A stretch of DNA of 64,000 bases, taken from contig URYK01000002.1 in assembly GCA_900552125.1 (NCBI GenBank), positions 69,551 to 133,550 of the forward strand. The letters are read 5' to 3'. This document shows, in pieces, positions 44,363-53,500 of the stretch (positions are counted from its first letter, which is position 1; each line of letters starts with the position of its first letter). The stretch comes from an uncultured Solobacterium sp. GTDB lineage: Bacteria > Bacillota_I > Bacilli_A > Erysipelotrichales > Erysipelotrichaceae. The notes beneath the pieces were generated by a model. That model had not been told where the DNA came from, did no database searches, and saw only the letters and a list, made by a program, of their open reading frames with translations. The translations under genes and the position numbers were made by a program.

Positions 44363-45658
44363 ATGTATAGAAAAATCATGAGTTTCTTAAAAACGTGGAA
44401 AGAAAATAATTATCGTAAACCGCTTATTTTACAAGGTCCTAGACAAGTTGGCAAAACCTACTCTATTTTGGAGTTTGGGCGTAAGGAATATGAAAATGTA
44501 GCATATTTTAATTTTGAAACTAATCCGAAGCTGAACGAAACCTTTGAGGAAAATATCAGTCCTAATTATTTAATACCGATTTTATCTCATATTGCGGGTC
44601 AAACTATCGTAAAAGAAAAAACGCTGATTGTATTTGACGAGGTACAACTATGCGAAAGGGCTTTAACTTCTCTAAAATATTTTTGTGAAGATGCACCAGA
44701 TTATCATATCATTGTAGCAGGTAGCCTGCTTGGTGTAGCGGTCAACAGAGCAAAGTTTTCATTTCCTGTTGGAAAGGTAGATATGAAAACTCTCTATCCT
44801 ATGGATATGGAAGAATTTATGCTCGCTATGGGTGAAGATAAACTTGTGGAGCAGATTAAAAAATGCTTTGAAACAGACAGTCCTATGCCTTCAGCGTTAC
44901 ACGATGCTGCAATGCTACTTTACCGTCAGTATCTTGTTGTGGGTGGTATGCCTGAGTGTGTAATGCAATTTGTCGAAACAAAAGATTATACTCTCATCCG
45001 TCATACACAGGACACTATTCTTACTAGTTATCTCAATGATATGAGTAAGTATAACACTTCAAATGAAATAAAGAAAACTAGACTTACCTATGACAACATT
45101 ACTGTTCAGCTTTCTAAAAAAAATACTCGTTTCCAGTATAAGCTAATTAAGAAAGGTGGGCGAGCTTCTGAATTTGAAAATGCTATTGAATGGCTATGCT
45201 TATCTGGTATTGTATCACAAGTCTATAAGCTGAAACAAATCAAAAAGCCTTTGGAAAACTATCGTAATATTGATGCATTCAAGATTTATGTATCAGACTT
45301 GGGATTGCTTTGTGCCAAGAAAAACTTAGCAGCAACCGATATTCTCTATATGGTAGAAGAACTCAATGATTTCAAAGGTGGTATGGCTGAAAACTATGTC
45401 AATGTGCAACTATCCATCAATGGCTATGAAACATATTACTGGGAATCTGAACGTGGTGCTGAAATTGATTTTGTTATTCAACGAGATGGCAAGCTAATTC
45501 CAATAGAGGTAAAGTCTGCTGATAATACCAAAGCAAAGAGCTTAAAGGTTTATATGGACACTTACAAGCCTGCTTACGCCATCAAGCTCTCTACGAAAAA
45601 CTTTGGTTGTGAAGATAATAAAAAGACTGTTCCACTTTATGCAGCATTTTGTATCTAA
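44363..45658 (+). CDS. AAA ATPase with DUF4143 nuclease-like domain
   Basis: 431 residues. Walker A GPRQVGKTYSILEF, Walker B TLIVFDEVQLCE, then DUF4143 with a PD-(D/E)XK-like site GAEIDFVIQRDGKLIPIEVK, whose ExK is intact, unlike the paralogue at 30289. Function is unknown; roles in mobile-element or toxin control have been suggested. A 200-base AT-rich gap upstream and a terminator downstream make it a single-gene unit, probably an independent insertion beside the selenium genes. Confidence 0.8.
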   Translation: MYRKIMSFLKTWKENNYRKPLILQGPRQVGKTYSILEFGRKEYENVAYFNFETNPKLNETFEENISPNYLIPILSHIAGQTIVKEKTLIVFDEVQLCERALTSLKYFCEDAPDYHIIVAGSLLGVAVNRAKFSFPVGKVDMKTLYPMDMEEFMLAMGEDKLVEQIKKCFETDSPMPSALHDAAMLLYRQYLVVGGMPECVMQFVETKDYTLIRHTQDTILTSYLNDMSKYNTSNEIKKTRLTYDNITVQLSKKNTRFQYKLIKKGGRASEFENAIEWLCLSGIVSQVYKLKQIKKPLENYRNIDAFKIYVSDLGLLCAKKNLAATDILYMVEELNDFKGGMAENYVNVQLSINGYETYYWESERGAEIDFVIQRDGKLIPIEVKSADNTKAKSLKVYMDTYKPAYAIKLSTKNFGCEDNKKTVPLYAAFCI

Positions 45659-45677
45659 ACTCAATTTTACAATGAGA

Positions 45678-45709
45678 ACGTTCACTATTTTTGTGAGCGT
45701 CTTTTTTTA
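45678..45709 (+). terminator. Terminator of the DUF4143 ATPase gene
   Basis: 8-bp stem (45678-45685 with 45693-45700, one G-T pair), followed by seven T. Confidence 0.75.
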
Positions 45710-45835
45710 TCAAAAGAAAGTCAAAAGATATATTACTTGTCTTTCCAAGCTGCCTTGAACGAATTATTAGAATAACTTTATTTTCTCTTTTCCTTAACAT
45801 GAAAAGAAGAGCTACACTAGCCCTTCTTATAAAAG

Positions 45836-46813
45836 TTATGCTTGATTTGAACTTTTTCTTGCTAGTGTGATAACTTCCATTACCATAATACTATTTCTTT
45901 CAGCTTGTTCTACACTAGCCATATCATGTTCACGAATAATTCGTTCAAATTCTACGAATTCAAACTTCATTCGATGTTCATCAGTATGATTATTAAATGT
46001 ACCTTCTTCTTTTGTATCGCGATATTTGTAATCTACTGTTGCACAAACAGATGCAGGTCCAATTGCTTTCAAATATCCATTTTCTCCCTCAATAATCGCA
46101 GAAGATGGAGCTTCACAATCTTTTGCCCCTATACACACAGCTTTAAAATTTTCATATTCTAACACTAAGATACCTGATGTGTCTACTCGTTGTTCAATAT
46201 TAGCAAAATATTGAACATGCTTTGGCATTCCAAATAAACCAACTGTGAAATAAATATTATATACATTTAGATCCATTAATGCGCCGCCTGCTTTATCTGC
46301 ATCGAATGCTGGCAAGATTTCTCCACGTTTAAACGCATCATAACGAGATGAATATTGTGAATAATTACAAGATACAATATGAATATTTCCTAATTTTTTA
46401 ACTTCTTCTTTAATCTTTAAATAGTTTGGACAATATTGACTTGTGATTGCCTCTAGTAAAATAACTTGATGTTGTTTAGCTAAATCATATAATTCTTTTA
46501 CTTCATCTACGCATACCGTAAATGGTTTTTCACAAATTACATGTTTTCCTGCCAAGATAGCTTTCTTACAGAATTCATAATGCAGCTCATTAGTAACCGC
46601 AACATATACTGTATCAATTTCCTGTACCTTCAGCATTTCATCATAATCCGTAAACGTATAGGGAATATGATATTCTTCACTCAAACGCTTTAATTTTTCC
46701 TCTGAACGCTTGGTTGCGCTAATCCCCACTATTTCAATTCCTGAAATTTCATGTACAAACTGAAGTAATCCTTGTACAACGATCATTCCTGCCCCTGCAA
46801 TTCCTAGTTTCAT
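45836..46813 (-). CDS. Gfo/Idh/MocA-family NAD(P)-dependent oxidoreductase
   Basis: 325 residues. N-terminal Rossmann fold MKLGIAGAGMI, the family signature HVICEKPFTV with the catalytic Lys, and a C-terminal alpha/beta substrate domain. Members oxidise or reduce sugars, inositols and related dehydrogenase substrates; the substrate cannot be told here. Monocistronic, with no carbohydrate genes nearby. Confidence 0.85.
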   Translation of the reverse strand: MKLGIAGAGMIVVQGLLQFVHEISGIEIVGISATKRSEEKLKRLSEEYHIPYTFTDYDEMLKVQEIDTVYVAVTNELHYEFCKKAILAGKHVICEKPFTVCVDEVKELYDLAKQHQVILLEAITSQYCPNYLKIKEEVKKLGNIHIVSCNYSQYSSRYDAFKRGEILPAFDADKAGGALMDLNVYNIYFTVGLFGMPKHVQYFANIEQRVDTSGILVLEYENFKAVCIGAKDCEAPSSAIIEGENGYLKAIGPASVCATVDYKYRDTKEEGTFNNHTDEHRMKFEFVEFERIIREHDMASVEQAERNSIMVMEVITLARKSSNQA

Positions 46814-46987
46814 AATTCAACCTCTTTTCTATATTTCATACCTTAAATGTAGCACATCCTAGCTTTTCTGTGAATAATTATTGTTAATAAAACTACATTT
46901 ATTTGCTAAAACATACAACTTTAATTCGTAAAATATAGAAATCGTAATATTTCACAAATAAAAAAAACAGATTTAATCTTAGTACTT

Positions 46988-47278
46988 TTATGCTGAAATG
47001 AGTTCTTTTTCATTTTGTATTATTTCAACGTCAACTGTTTTGATGATTTTTTGACCATATTTATCAGTAACTCTAAATTCGATAGTTTTATGTCCTATAT
47101 TTCTTGTTGAAATTTTTGTATGTGTCAACTTTCCACCGCTTAAGTTTATAACCAAAGAATCATAATTTATCGAATCATATTGAAAGACAGATATTTTACT
47201 TTGACACTCCAAAACCAATGCTTCTTTTGAAGTTTTTTTGTTTTCATGAGTTGCTTTTATAGAGATAATGTTGTTCAT
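46988..47278 (-). CDS. Small Ig-like protein following the PemK-like gene
   Basis: 96 residues, predicted all beta. The second half (TKISTRNIGHKTIEFRVTDK ... KTVDVEI) resembles a bacterial Ig-like or HYR repeat, but there is no signal peptide, so it would be cytoplasmic. It lies 11 bases after the PemK-like gene and lacks a clear ribosome site, suggesting coupled translation. It could be the partner protein of the toxin-like gene, although it has no DNA-binding motif and the order is the reverse of the usual antitoxin-first layout. Confidence 0.5.
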   Translation of the reverse strand: MNNIISIKATHENKKTSKEALVLECQSKISVFQYDSINYDSLVINLSGGKLTHTKISTRNIGHKTIEFRVTDKYGQKIIKTVDVEIIQNEKELISA

Positions 47279-47288
47279 TTTTATATCA

Positions 47289-47627
47289 TTAATTTTTTAA
47301 ATACTCATCAAAAATATATTTACAATTGTCTTCAGAAATAATTACATGCTCTTCATTTTCTGTCTTTTTACCAAGTTCTCTATTTTTTGATATTGGTTTT
47401 ACTTGATATAATAATATATATTCATTATCAACCCCATCAGGTCTAGGTATAGTATATCTTTCAATACTCCTTTTTTTGGATGTTGTTAATGGAAAAGCCA
47501 AATAAAGATCATCTTTGCTTGTTTTCATTAAAATTGCATAATGATCAAATCCAAACTCTGGATTGACATTTCCAGATTGATTAATAAGATAAATTCCACC
47601 TGTATGAATTTTATTTATTATTCCCAT
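47289..47627 (-). CDS. PemK/MazF-like protein
   Basis: 112 residues. N-terminal IHTGGIYLINQSGNVNPEFG, then HYAILMKTSKDDLYLAFPLT and YILLYQVKPISKNRELGKK follow the strand order and spacing of the PemK/MazF/ToxN beta-barrel family. Several members are endoribonucleases. Typical catalytic residues cannot be assigned with certainty. A GGAGATTAG ribosome site precedes the ATG, and upstream lies a structured leader with its own promoter and terminator, the layout of type III toxin-antitoxin loci. Confidence 0.6.
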   Translation of the reverse strand: MGIINKIHTGGIYLINQSGNVNPEFGFDHYAILMKTSKDDLYLAFPLTTSKKRSIERYTIPRPDGVDNEYILLYQVKPISKNRELGKKTENEEHVIISEDNCKYIFDEYLKN

Positions 47628-47649
47628 ATTATCTAATCTCCTATAAATA

Positions 47650-47682
47650 AAAAAATGAAATACTGAAAGTACCTCATTTTTT
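47650..47682 (-). terminator. Terminator-like hairpin between leader and PemK-like gene
   Basis: AAAAAATGA (47650-47658) pairs with TCATTTTTT (47674-47682), with an inner TACT/AGTA helix and a GAA loop. T runs on both strands. It should stop most transcripts before the coding region. Confidence 0.7.
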
Positions 47683-47793
47683 AAAATAAAATTCCAAAGA
47701 ATTTTTGGGAAAGAACATAATTTTAAAGACTAATTATGTTCCTAAGGTCGTTGCTCCTCAAAGCAACTTTAATGAGATTGTTATCATCTCTGT
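47650..47793 (-). ncRNA. Structured leader RNA before the PemK-like gene
   Basis: From a probable start near 47793, about 145 bases of minus strand fold into five consecutive hairpins: 47774-47790, 47750-47767 (6-bp stem), 47713-47741 (10-bp), 47688-47705 (7-bp, CAAA loop on the plus strand) and a terminator-like hairpin at 47650-47682. The gene ATG follows 23 bases later. It may be a type III antitoxin RNA, an attenuator or an unknown cis-regulator; no repeats of one unit are seen. Confidence 0.45.
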
Positions 47794-47799
47794 AAAGGC

Positions 47800-47828
47800 A
47801 TGATAACATACATATCATATTATGTCAA
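47800..47828 (-). promoter_or_regulatory. Promoter with overlapping 9-bp dyad
   Basis: Minus strand TTGACA (47828-47823), exactly 17 bases, TATCAT (47805-47800). An inverted repeat TGTTATCAT (47779-47787) / ATGATAACA (47800-47808) covers the -10 and the start region, as an autoregulatory operator would. Confidence 0.6.
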
Positions 47829-47829
47829 T

Positions 47830-48660
47830 AAACCATGAGACATTATGAGCTCTTTCTCTACACTATATTATATGCAAATTTATTATAAAATGTACTTTTT
47901 TATCCATCTCAAATAAATCTAATTTAAAATTAAATTACGAATTGGTCAATCCGATAATATTTCACTGCTATAGACACCAATTTATAGCCACGCATTTATC
48001 TCCCTTACACCATTTGTTTCTGTAAACACAAAATCAAACTAACACCTATTTAGTCAATATAGACACTTTCTTCCGGTATTTGTTCTACTCCCATCCTAAG
48101 ATTATTCTCAAGATAGTTTTCCATTTTCAAATAATGTTTGAACTGAGTATACCGCTAACCTTCAAGATACATTTTTGTAGTCAAACCAGATGAAAAAAAG
48201 ATTTGTCTTCAGTTTATTAGTTAAAGAATTATAGACCTTAGAGAAATCTAGTAAAGAATTATGCATAGCAGTAATTTTTTACTTGATACCGTAATCGTAC
48301 TGTTTCCTATGGTTAATCATGCTTGTATATCGCGACAAGAATAATCATCTTCCAGTATTTCTAGGATGATAGTAGTACTTTTCTGCATAAAAATTCCTTC
48401 ATTTTACAGGTAAACTATAGTATAGAGAAAGGAAGTGCATCGTTACACTGTCTTAACGCACCGAAGCATTTGCCATTTGCATCATAAATTCAGTTTATTT
48501 CGTCTATTTCTTTTAGATACTCTACATGATTTATTTTTTTATCATAAATCAATCATCCTTTCTATTTTGTTTGTGAAATTTTATAGTTTTCTTACTTTAC
48601 GAATTAAAGATACTACGTAAAATTACTCATTTCAATCATCTAGAAAGTATGATATAATAG
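47830..48660. other. Long gap holding a transposase relic
   Basis: About 830 bases without an intact gene. The left part is AT-rich; 47940-48387 is a decayed IS21-type transposase on the minus strand (separate entry). 48528-48551 has a TGATTTA / TAAATCA hairpin. The right end is the tRNA-Arg promoter, an extended -10 TGATATAAT at 48650-48658. Confidence 0.5.
47940..48387 (-). pseudogene. Decayed IS21-family transposase (IstA-like) fragment
   Basis: From the ATG at 48387 the minus strand reads MQKSTTIILEILEDDYSCRD then, after a stop and frame changes, LTIGNSTIT (a helix-turn-helix as in IstA N-termini). Further on is PEESVYID, and in another frame SLDFVFTETNGVREINAWL then IGVYSSEILSD, resembling the first part of the IstA DDE core. 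Several stops, frameshifts and deletions are present, and IstB is absent. Confidence 0.5.
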
Positions 48661-48674
48661 CATCTGCAGCAGAT

Positions 48675-48751
48675 GTGCCCGTAGCTCAATTGGATAGAGT
48701 ATCAGATTCCGATTCTGACGGTTGCAGGTTCGACCCCTGTCGGGTGCGCCA
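48675..48751 (+). tRNA. tRNA-Arg (CCG)
   Basis: GTGCCCGTAGCTCAATTGGA, anticodon loop TTCCGAT (CCG), T-arm GGTTCGACCCC, encoded CCA. Extended -10 TGATATAAT 17 bases upstream. It borders the Wadjet operon and an IS relic, a typical insertion hot spot. Confidence 0.95.
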
Positions 48752-48760
48752 GAATATTAT

Positions 48761-48808
48761 AAAAAAGGATGTAATGGAGTAAACTTATACTTCTATACAT
48801 CCTTTTTT
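48761..48808. terminator. Bidirectional terminator between tRNA-Arg and ogt
   Basis: 13-bp perfect stem AAAAAAGGATGTA / TACATCCTTTTTT across 22 bases. Serves the tRNA on the plus strand and the Wadjet-ogt operon on the minus strand. Confidence 0.88.
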
Positions 48809-48810
48809 CT

Positions 48811-49269
48811 CTATTTTTTATATATTGCTTTCTCCAAATCCAATAGATAGATTTTCTTATTTATTCCACCACCATACCCAACAAGTTTTCCACTTGCGCC
48901 AATTACTCGATGGCAAGGAATAATAATAGATATAGGATTACGATTATTCGCCATTCCAACAGCACGACTTGCCTTTGGATTACCAATCATTTTCGCAATC
49001 TCGCCATAACTTCTAGTTTCACCATATGGAATACTACACAACGCTTCCCACACTGCCTGTTGAAAAGATGTTCCTATCGGAGATAAAGGTAAATTAAACA
49101 CCTTTCTTTTTCCTTCAAAATATTCCATTAATTGATTAGTCACTTCTTGTGTTAATGCATTAGGATTATCCTCTTTTTCATTTTCCACAAAGATAACTTC
49201 ATTAATTGCTTCATTATTCGCCGTTATTTTTATGAATCCAATAGGACTATTCAAATACTGATAAAACAT
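48811..49269 (-). CDS. ogt: Methylated-DNA--protein-cysteine methyltransferase
   Basis: Start at 49269 (MFYQYLNSPIGF) behind TAGAGGTGAG; about 152 residues. Contains the active-site motif IIIPCHRVIGASG and the DNA-binding helix SYGEIAKMIGNPKASRAVG. It repairs O6-alkylguanine by suicidal transfer to the cysteine. It begins 11 bases after jetD and shares the terminator, so it is the fifth gene of the Wadjet transcript. Confidence 0.93.
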   Translation of the reverse strand: MFYQYLNSPIGFIKITANNEAINEVIFVENEKEDNPNALTQEVTNQLMEYFEGKRKVFNLPLSPIGTSFQQAVWEALCSIPYGETRSYGEIAKMIGNPKASRAVGMANNRNPISIIIPCHRVIGASGKLVGYGGGINKKIYLLDLEKAIYKK

Positions 49270-49279
49270 ATTCTCACCT

Positions 49280-50527
49280 CTACATTGTCTGTAAAGTAAT
49301 TGCTTCCTGTTCCAATACTTTTCCACATTCCGCAATACGTTCTAATATTTCTTGAAATTCAGGCATATCTTCTTTTTCAATAAGCTGTTTTATCTTATCT
49401 AGATAATCTTTGGAAACTATTCTTGCGCAATGAAGATATGTATTATACATTTTTATATTCATATTCATTGGCTCTATTTTCGAAAATACTTCATTTCTTA
49501 ATCGGTAATACATTATAAATCCACCCAAATCAATATCAGACCATAGATAAATCAGATTATCATTCAGTTCAAACAGCTGATAAAATCTTTTACGTTCCGG
49601 ACTGAAATGTCCTCCTGCAAATATAACGATTTCATTTTCATTACAGTGATTCAGATACTGATAGTAGGTTGTCTTGTTTTCCACTAATATGATTTTATTA
49701 CCTTTTTCTACTTCTAATCTTTGAATATCATCTAACATATCTGCCTGTAGAAGAAAGCCTTTCTGATAGTTTGAAGAATCCAAAATATCTCCATTTTGTA
49801 AATAAATTCTTATGTTCCCTTTCCATGCGAATTCTTCCGGATACATTAAGAAACCTAGACTACGAAATATTTCATTATCATCCATTTTATATTCTTCTTC
49901 TTTTGCCTGTAAATATGTTGGCTCATACTTTCTCACAATGGAAAGAAAATTATTCTTTAGATTATTTTCAAAATATTTAGAATCGTGAAATAACTGTACT
50001 GACATATTTCTTATATAACTTAGATTTCTTCCATCTAAATATAGAAATACTTTACACAAGTTTTCCACCGTTTCTTTTTCTTTTCCCATATACGCATGTA
50101 CTTTACCATTCTTTACTAAATAGGTTATTTCATCATTGATACATTCTTTTATCCATGGAATAGATAGTCTTTTCTCCACATTCTCTAATAATTCTTTTAT
50201 TTGAAATACTACCAAGGTCTTTGGATCTTTTCCATATACATCACGATATATTGTTTCAGCTTTTTCTAGATTCAAATCCACATGAGTAATAATATCTTTA
50301 TGATCTGAATTAAAAGTAATATGAATATAACCTAATCTTTCTAATTCTTCTAACTGTTCTTTGACTTCTTCTCTGATTTCATAATCTTGAACTTTATACA
50401 CTTTTTTATACTTATTCATATGATAGCGAACTACACGTCCGCTATCTTCTATAAATGGATTAGAATATGCACTATTTTCATAACTCTCAATGAGTTTATC
50501 TAAAATAAACTTTGCATGTTCTTTCAT
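49280..50527 (-). CDS. jetD: Wadjet anti-plasmid system JetD (Toprim nuclease)
   Basis: 415 residues from the ATG at 50527, which overlaps the jetC stop as ATGA. N-terminal winged-helix region, and a C-terminal Toprim domain with the acidic residues in IILVENKTTYYQ and the DxD in YLWSDIDLGGF. JetD is the topoisomerase VI A-like nuclease that cuts plasmid DNA after loop extrusion by JetABC. The catalytic acidic residues are present, so the system looks functional. Confidence 0.88.
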   Translation of the reverse strand: MKEHAKFILDKLIESYENSAYSNPFIEDSGRVVRYHMNKYKKVYKVQDYEIREEVKEQLEELERLGYIHITFNSDHKDIITHVDLNLEKAETIYRDVYGKDPKTLVVFQIKELLENVEKRLSIPWIKECINDEITYLVKNGKVHAYMGKEKETVENLCKVFLYLDGRNLSYIRNMSVQLFHDSKYFENNLKNNFLSIVRKYEPTYLQAKEEEYKMDDNEIFRSLGFLMYPEEFAWKGNIRIYLQNGDILDSSNYQKGFLLQADMLDDIQRLEVEKGNKIILVENKTTYYQYLNHCNENEIVIFAGGHFSPERKRFYQLFELNDNLIYLWSDIDLGGFIMYYRLRNEVFSKIEPMNMNIKMYNTYLHCARIVSKDYLDKIKQLIEKEDMPEFQEILERIAECGKVLEQEAITLQTM

Positions 50528-53500
50528 GATAATTCTACCTGCTGTTTCCACTTCTGCACCGTAGATACACGCTGTCCATTTCGCTCATCGGTTGTCGCAA
50601 TCAAAGTCGCATCTGCTACTTTACTTAAGTTAGATTTTTTATCGGTTGGAGTTACGATAATTGCCTGGAAACCTAAAGATTTCAATAGATAAATACATTC
50701 TTCTATACGTTCATTATCCATCTTATCAAAGGCTTCATCAAACACTGCCAACTGTAAGCCATCATGTGCTTTATCATATACACTAAATAATGATACTAAT
50801 ACAGCTACATAGAATGGAGTCTGTGTTTCACCACCTGAACTTGAACCAATAGTAGCACGTAAAGAGTTTCCATTCTCAAGAATATCAAATTTTAGATAGG
50901 TAGTAAAACGTGATAAACGCTGAACTTCCTGCTGCAGCTGTTGATAGGCTTTCGGATCAGACATAGTGGATAAGTCTGAAATCTTTTTAAATAATTCCTG
51001 AATCAATTCCTGATTTTCTTCATACACCTGTGTATTCAATAAATTACGTCCATTTAACTCTTTATTCGTAATCAGATTATAATATTCACGATAATCTTCA
51101 TTACATGTACATACAAATTCATAGCGAGATCTTCCAAACTGATGTTTGCGAATAGAACGATTTAAACGATCAATCTGTGTTTTTACATTTTCAATCTTAC
51201 TATTCAAAGCACTAAAGAAATTATTCTGGAAACACTCATAAGCTTTGCTCTCTGCCAATGCACATTTATCCACATACTCTTCCACAATATTCTGTGAATG
51301 TTTTTCATATTCACGTTCATAATCATCGCATAAGAAATTAGGATTTAACGCAATACGGAATGTGTCATTATAATGAAGCTTCTGATACATTAATTTATCT
51401 TTATGATTATCAATCTGAGAACTAGTTTCTCGAATATCATATCGGATTTGTTCCTGTTTCTTTCGCATATTATCAACAGAAGTAATCAATAATATACTTT
51501 CTGGAATACCCTGTTCAGGCTCAGTTTTTTCTTCTAAAGTTTCTTTAACTTTACCTATGATATCATTGCATGTATTAATATCTCTTTCTAATAAATCTTT
51601 ACGCTTATCCTGTTCCACACGTATCGTATAATTACGATTTAACTGTTTTTCCACCTGCTCGATTTTCTTATCCAGCAATGCTAATTCTTCTAAAGATTCT
51701 GGAGTCATAGAACGACGGTATTCCTCAATTGTTTTCGTTAATTTATCCATCATCTGTGCTTTTTCAATACTTCTTGATAACTGCAAAGTAAAATCTTCAT
51801 TAAAAATCTGCCGGAACTGAATCTGTTTAGCCGCTTCTATAATTTCCTGTTTCATCTGATAATTCTTCTCAAGCTTATGTAACTGAATCATTATTTCCTG
51901 TAGCTGTTTTTCTATAGAATCCATACCGATAAATGGAGTTTTATATAATTGAGGGTTCATATGAGAAACTGCATAGCCACTATATAACATACAATCTTTT
52001 GTAACACTTACTGGATAATCACGAATTCTTTCATCATCTTCACAACAGACAACTCTGCCTAATAAGTATTCCACATATGCTTTAACATCTTCTCTTTCTA
52101 CATAGACACAATCATACAAGGTTTTTACCCCTTGCAGGCTTCTAGGTTTTGCCTTAGCAATATCCACAATGGAGAAAGTATGAATACCATATCCTTCCTT
52201 TATATCTTTATAAATACGATAAGCATCCATAAAGTATTCTTCTTCCACAATCAGATTTAGTTTCTGATTATGAATATATCCTTCAATGGCATTACGATAT
52301 GCTTCATCCTTGATCTGCATAATATCTGCCAAAATAGATACATCTACTTTTTTATGATGTAATGCTTCTAATCGTCTTTCTAATTCTCTTTTTAAGACTA
52401 ATAGATTCTTAGGATAATTTTTTCTTCCTTCTTCTAACTCTTTACGATTTTCACGCAATTCCTGCAGCTGATTTTTTTGATTCATCATTTCCTGTCGTAA
52501 AGCAGCTAATTGTGAGTTCATATGCTCTTCTAATGCCAATAAATCATCTTTTAATTCCTGATACTGCCCCATATCAAAATCAGATAGATGATCAGTTGCA
52601 TGCATGAATTTTTTTACTTCTAGTTTTTTCTTAGATAAGTCATAATCTTCTAAAGCTAAGATTTCATCATCTTCCACTTCTTCCAATGCGGACAATTGTT
52701 CTTCAATCTGATGTACTTTTCTTAAAGCTTGTTTAGTCGCCGCATCTACATCGATTTTCAATTCATTTTGTTTTTCTTCACAGCTTTCAATATTTCTCTG
52801 TAACATGCCAGCTGCATTATCTCTTTTCGCATCTTTTAGAGAATCTTTTTCTTTATTTAACGCAACACGCTCTTCCTCTGTAGCCTGTGCATCTTTCATC
52901 AACTTCTGATACTCTTTTGTATATGTTTCATATTGTTTAATTGCTTCCTGTTTCTCTAAAATCAAACACTGATAATCCGCAGCTTCCTGTTCAATCTTAA
53001 GTGTATCTAAACGCTCCTGCTCATTACATATTTCTACATACTGTTCATGTATTTCTGATAATTGAGCTTTTTTATTTTGTACTTCTTCCAGCTTTTCTTT
53101 CATCTGGCGATAATCATTGATTTCTTCCTGCATTTCTTCTAAATCCAGACTTTCTTCTTCCTGACATATGTTTTTCACAATAAACTCTGATATATTCATC
53201 ATCGGTGTATAAGCAACTGCCATCTTAAACACATCAAAGAAACGCTGATCTTTAATCATCATACGTGCCTGAAAGAAATTACGATAATCCATGTTCGTAT
53301 TAAACATACGACATTTACTACGATCCTGCATACTATCTAAATATTTCTTCATACGACGAATATCAAATACCCGTCCATCTTCTATAAAACAATGATCTGG
53401 AATTGCATGATTCATCATATAGAAGCGATATTCCATATCACTACGTGTTGCGCCATCCACATCAAATACGATACCAAAACAATATGCCTGTTTATGTTCA

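Noticed and set aside
48435..48620. 61-codon plus-strand frame before tRNA-Arg
   Set aside because: No ribosome site and very AT-rich; an accidental open frame in the IS relic and promoter region.
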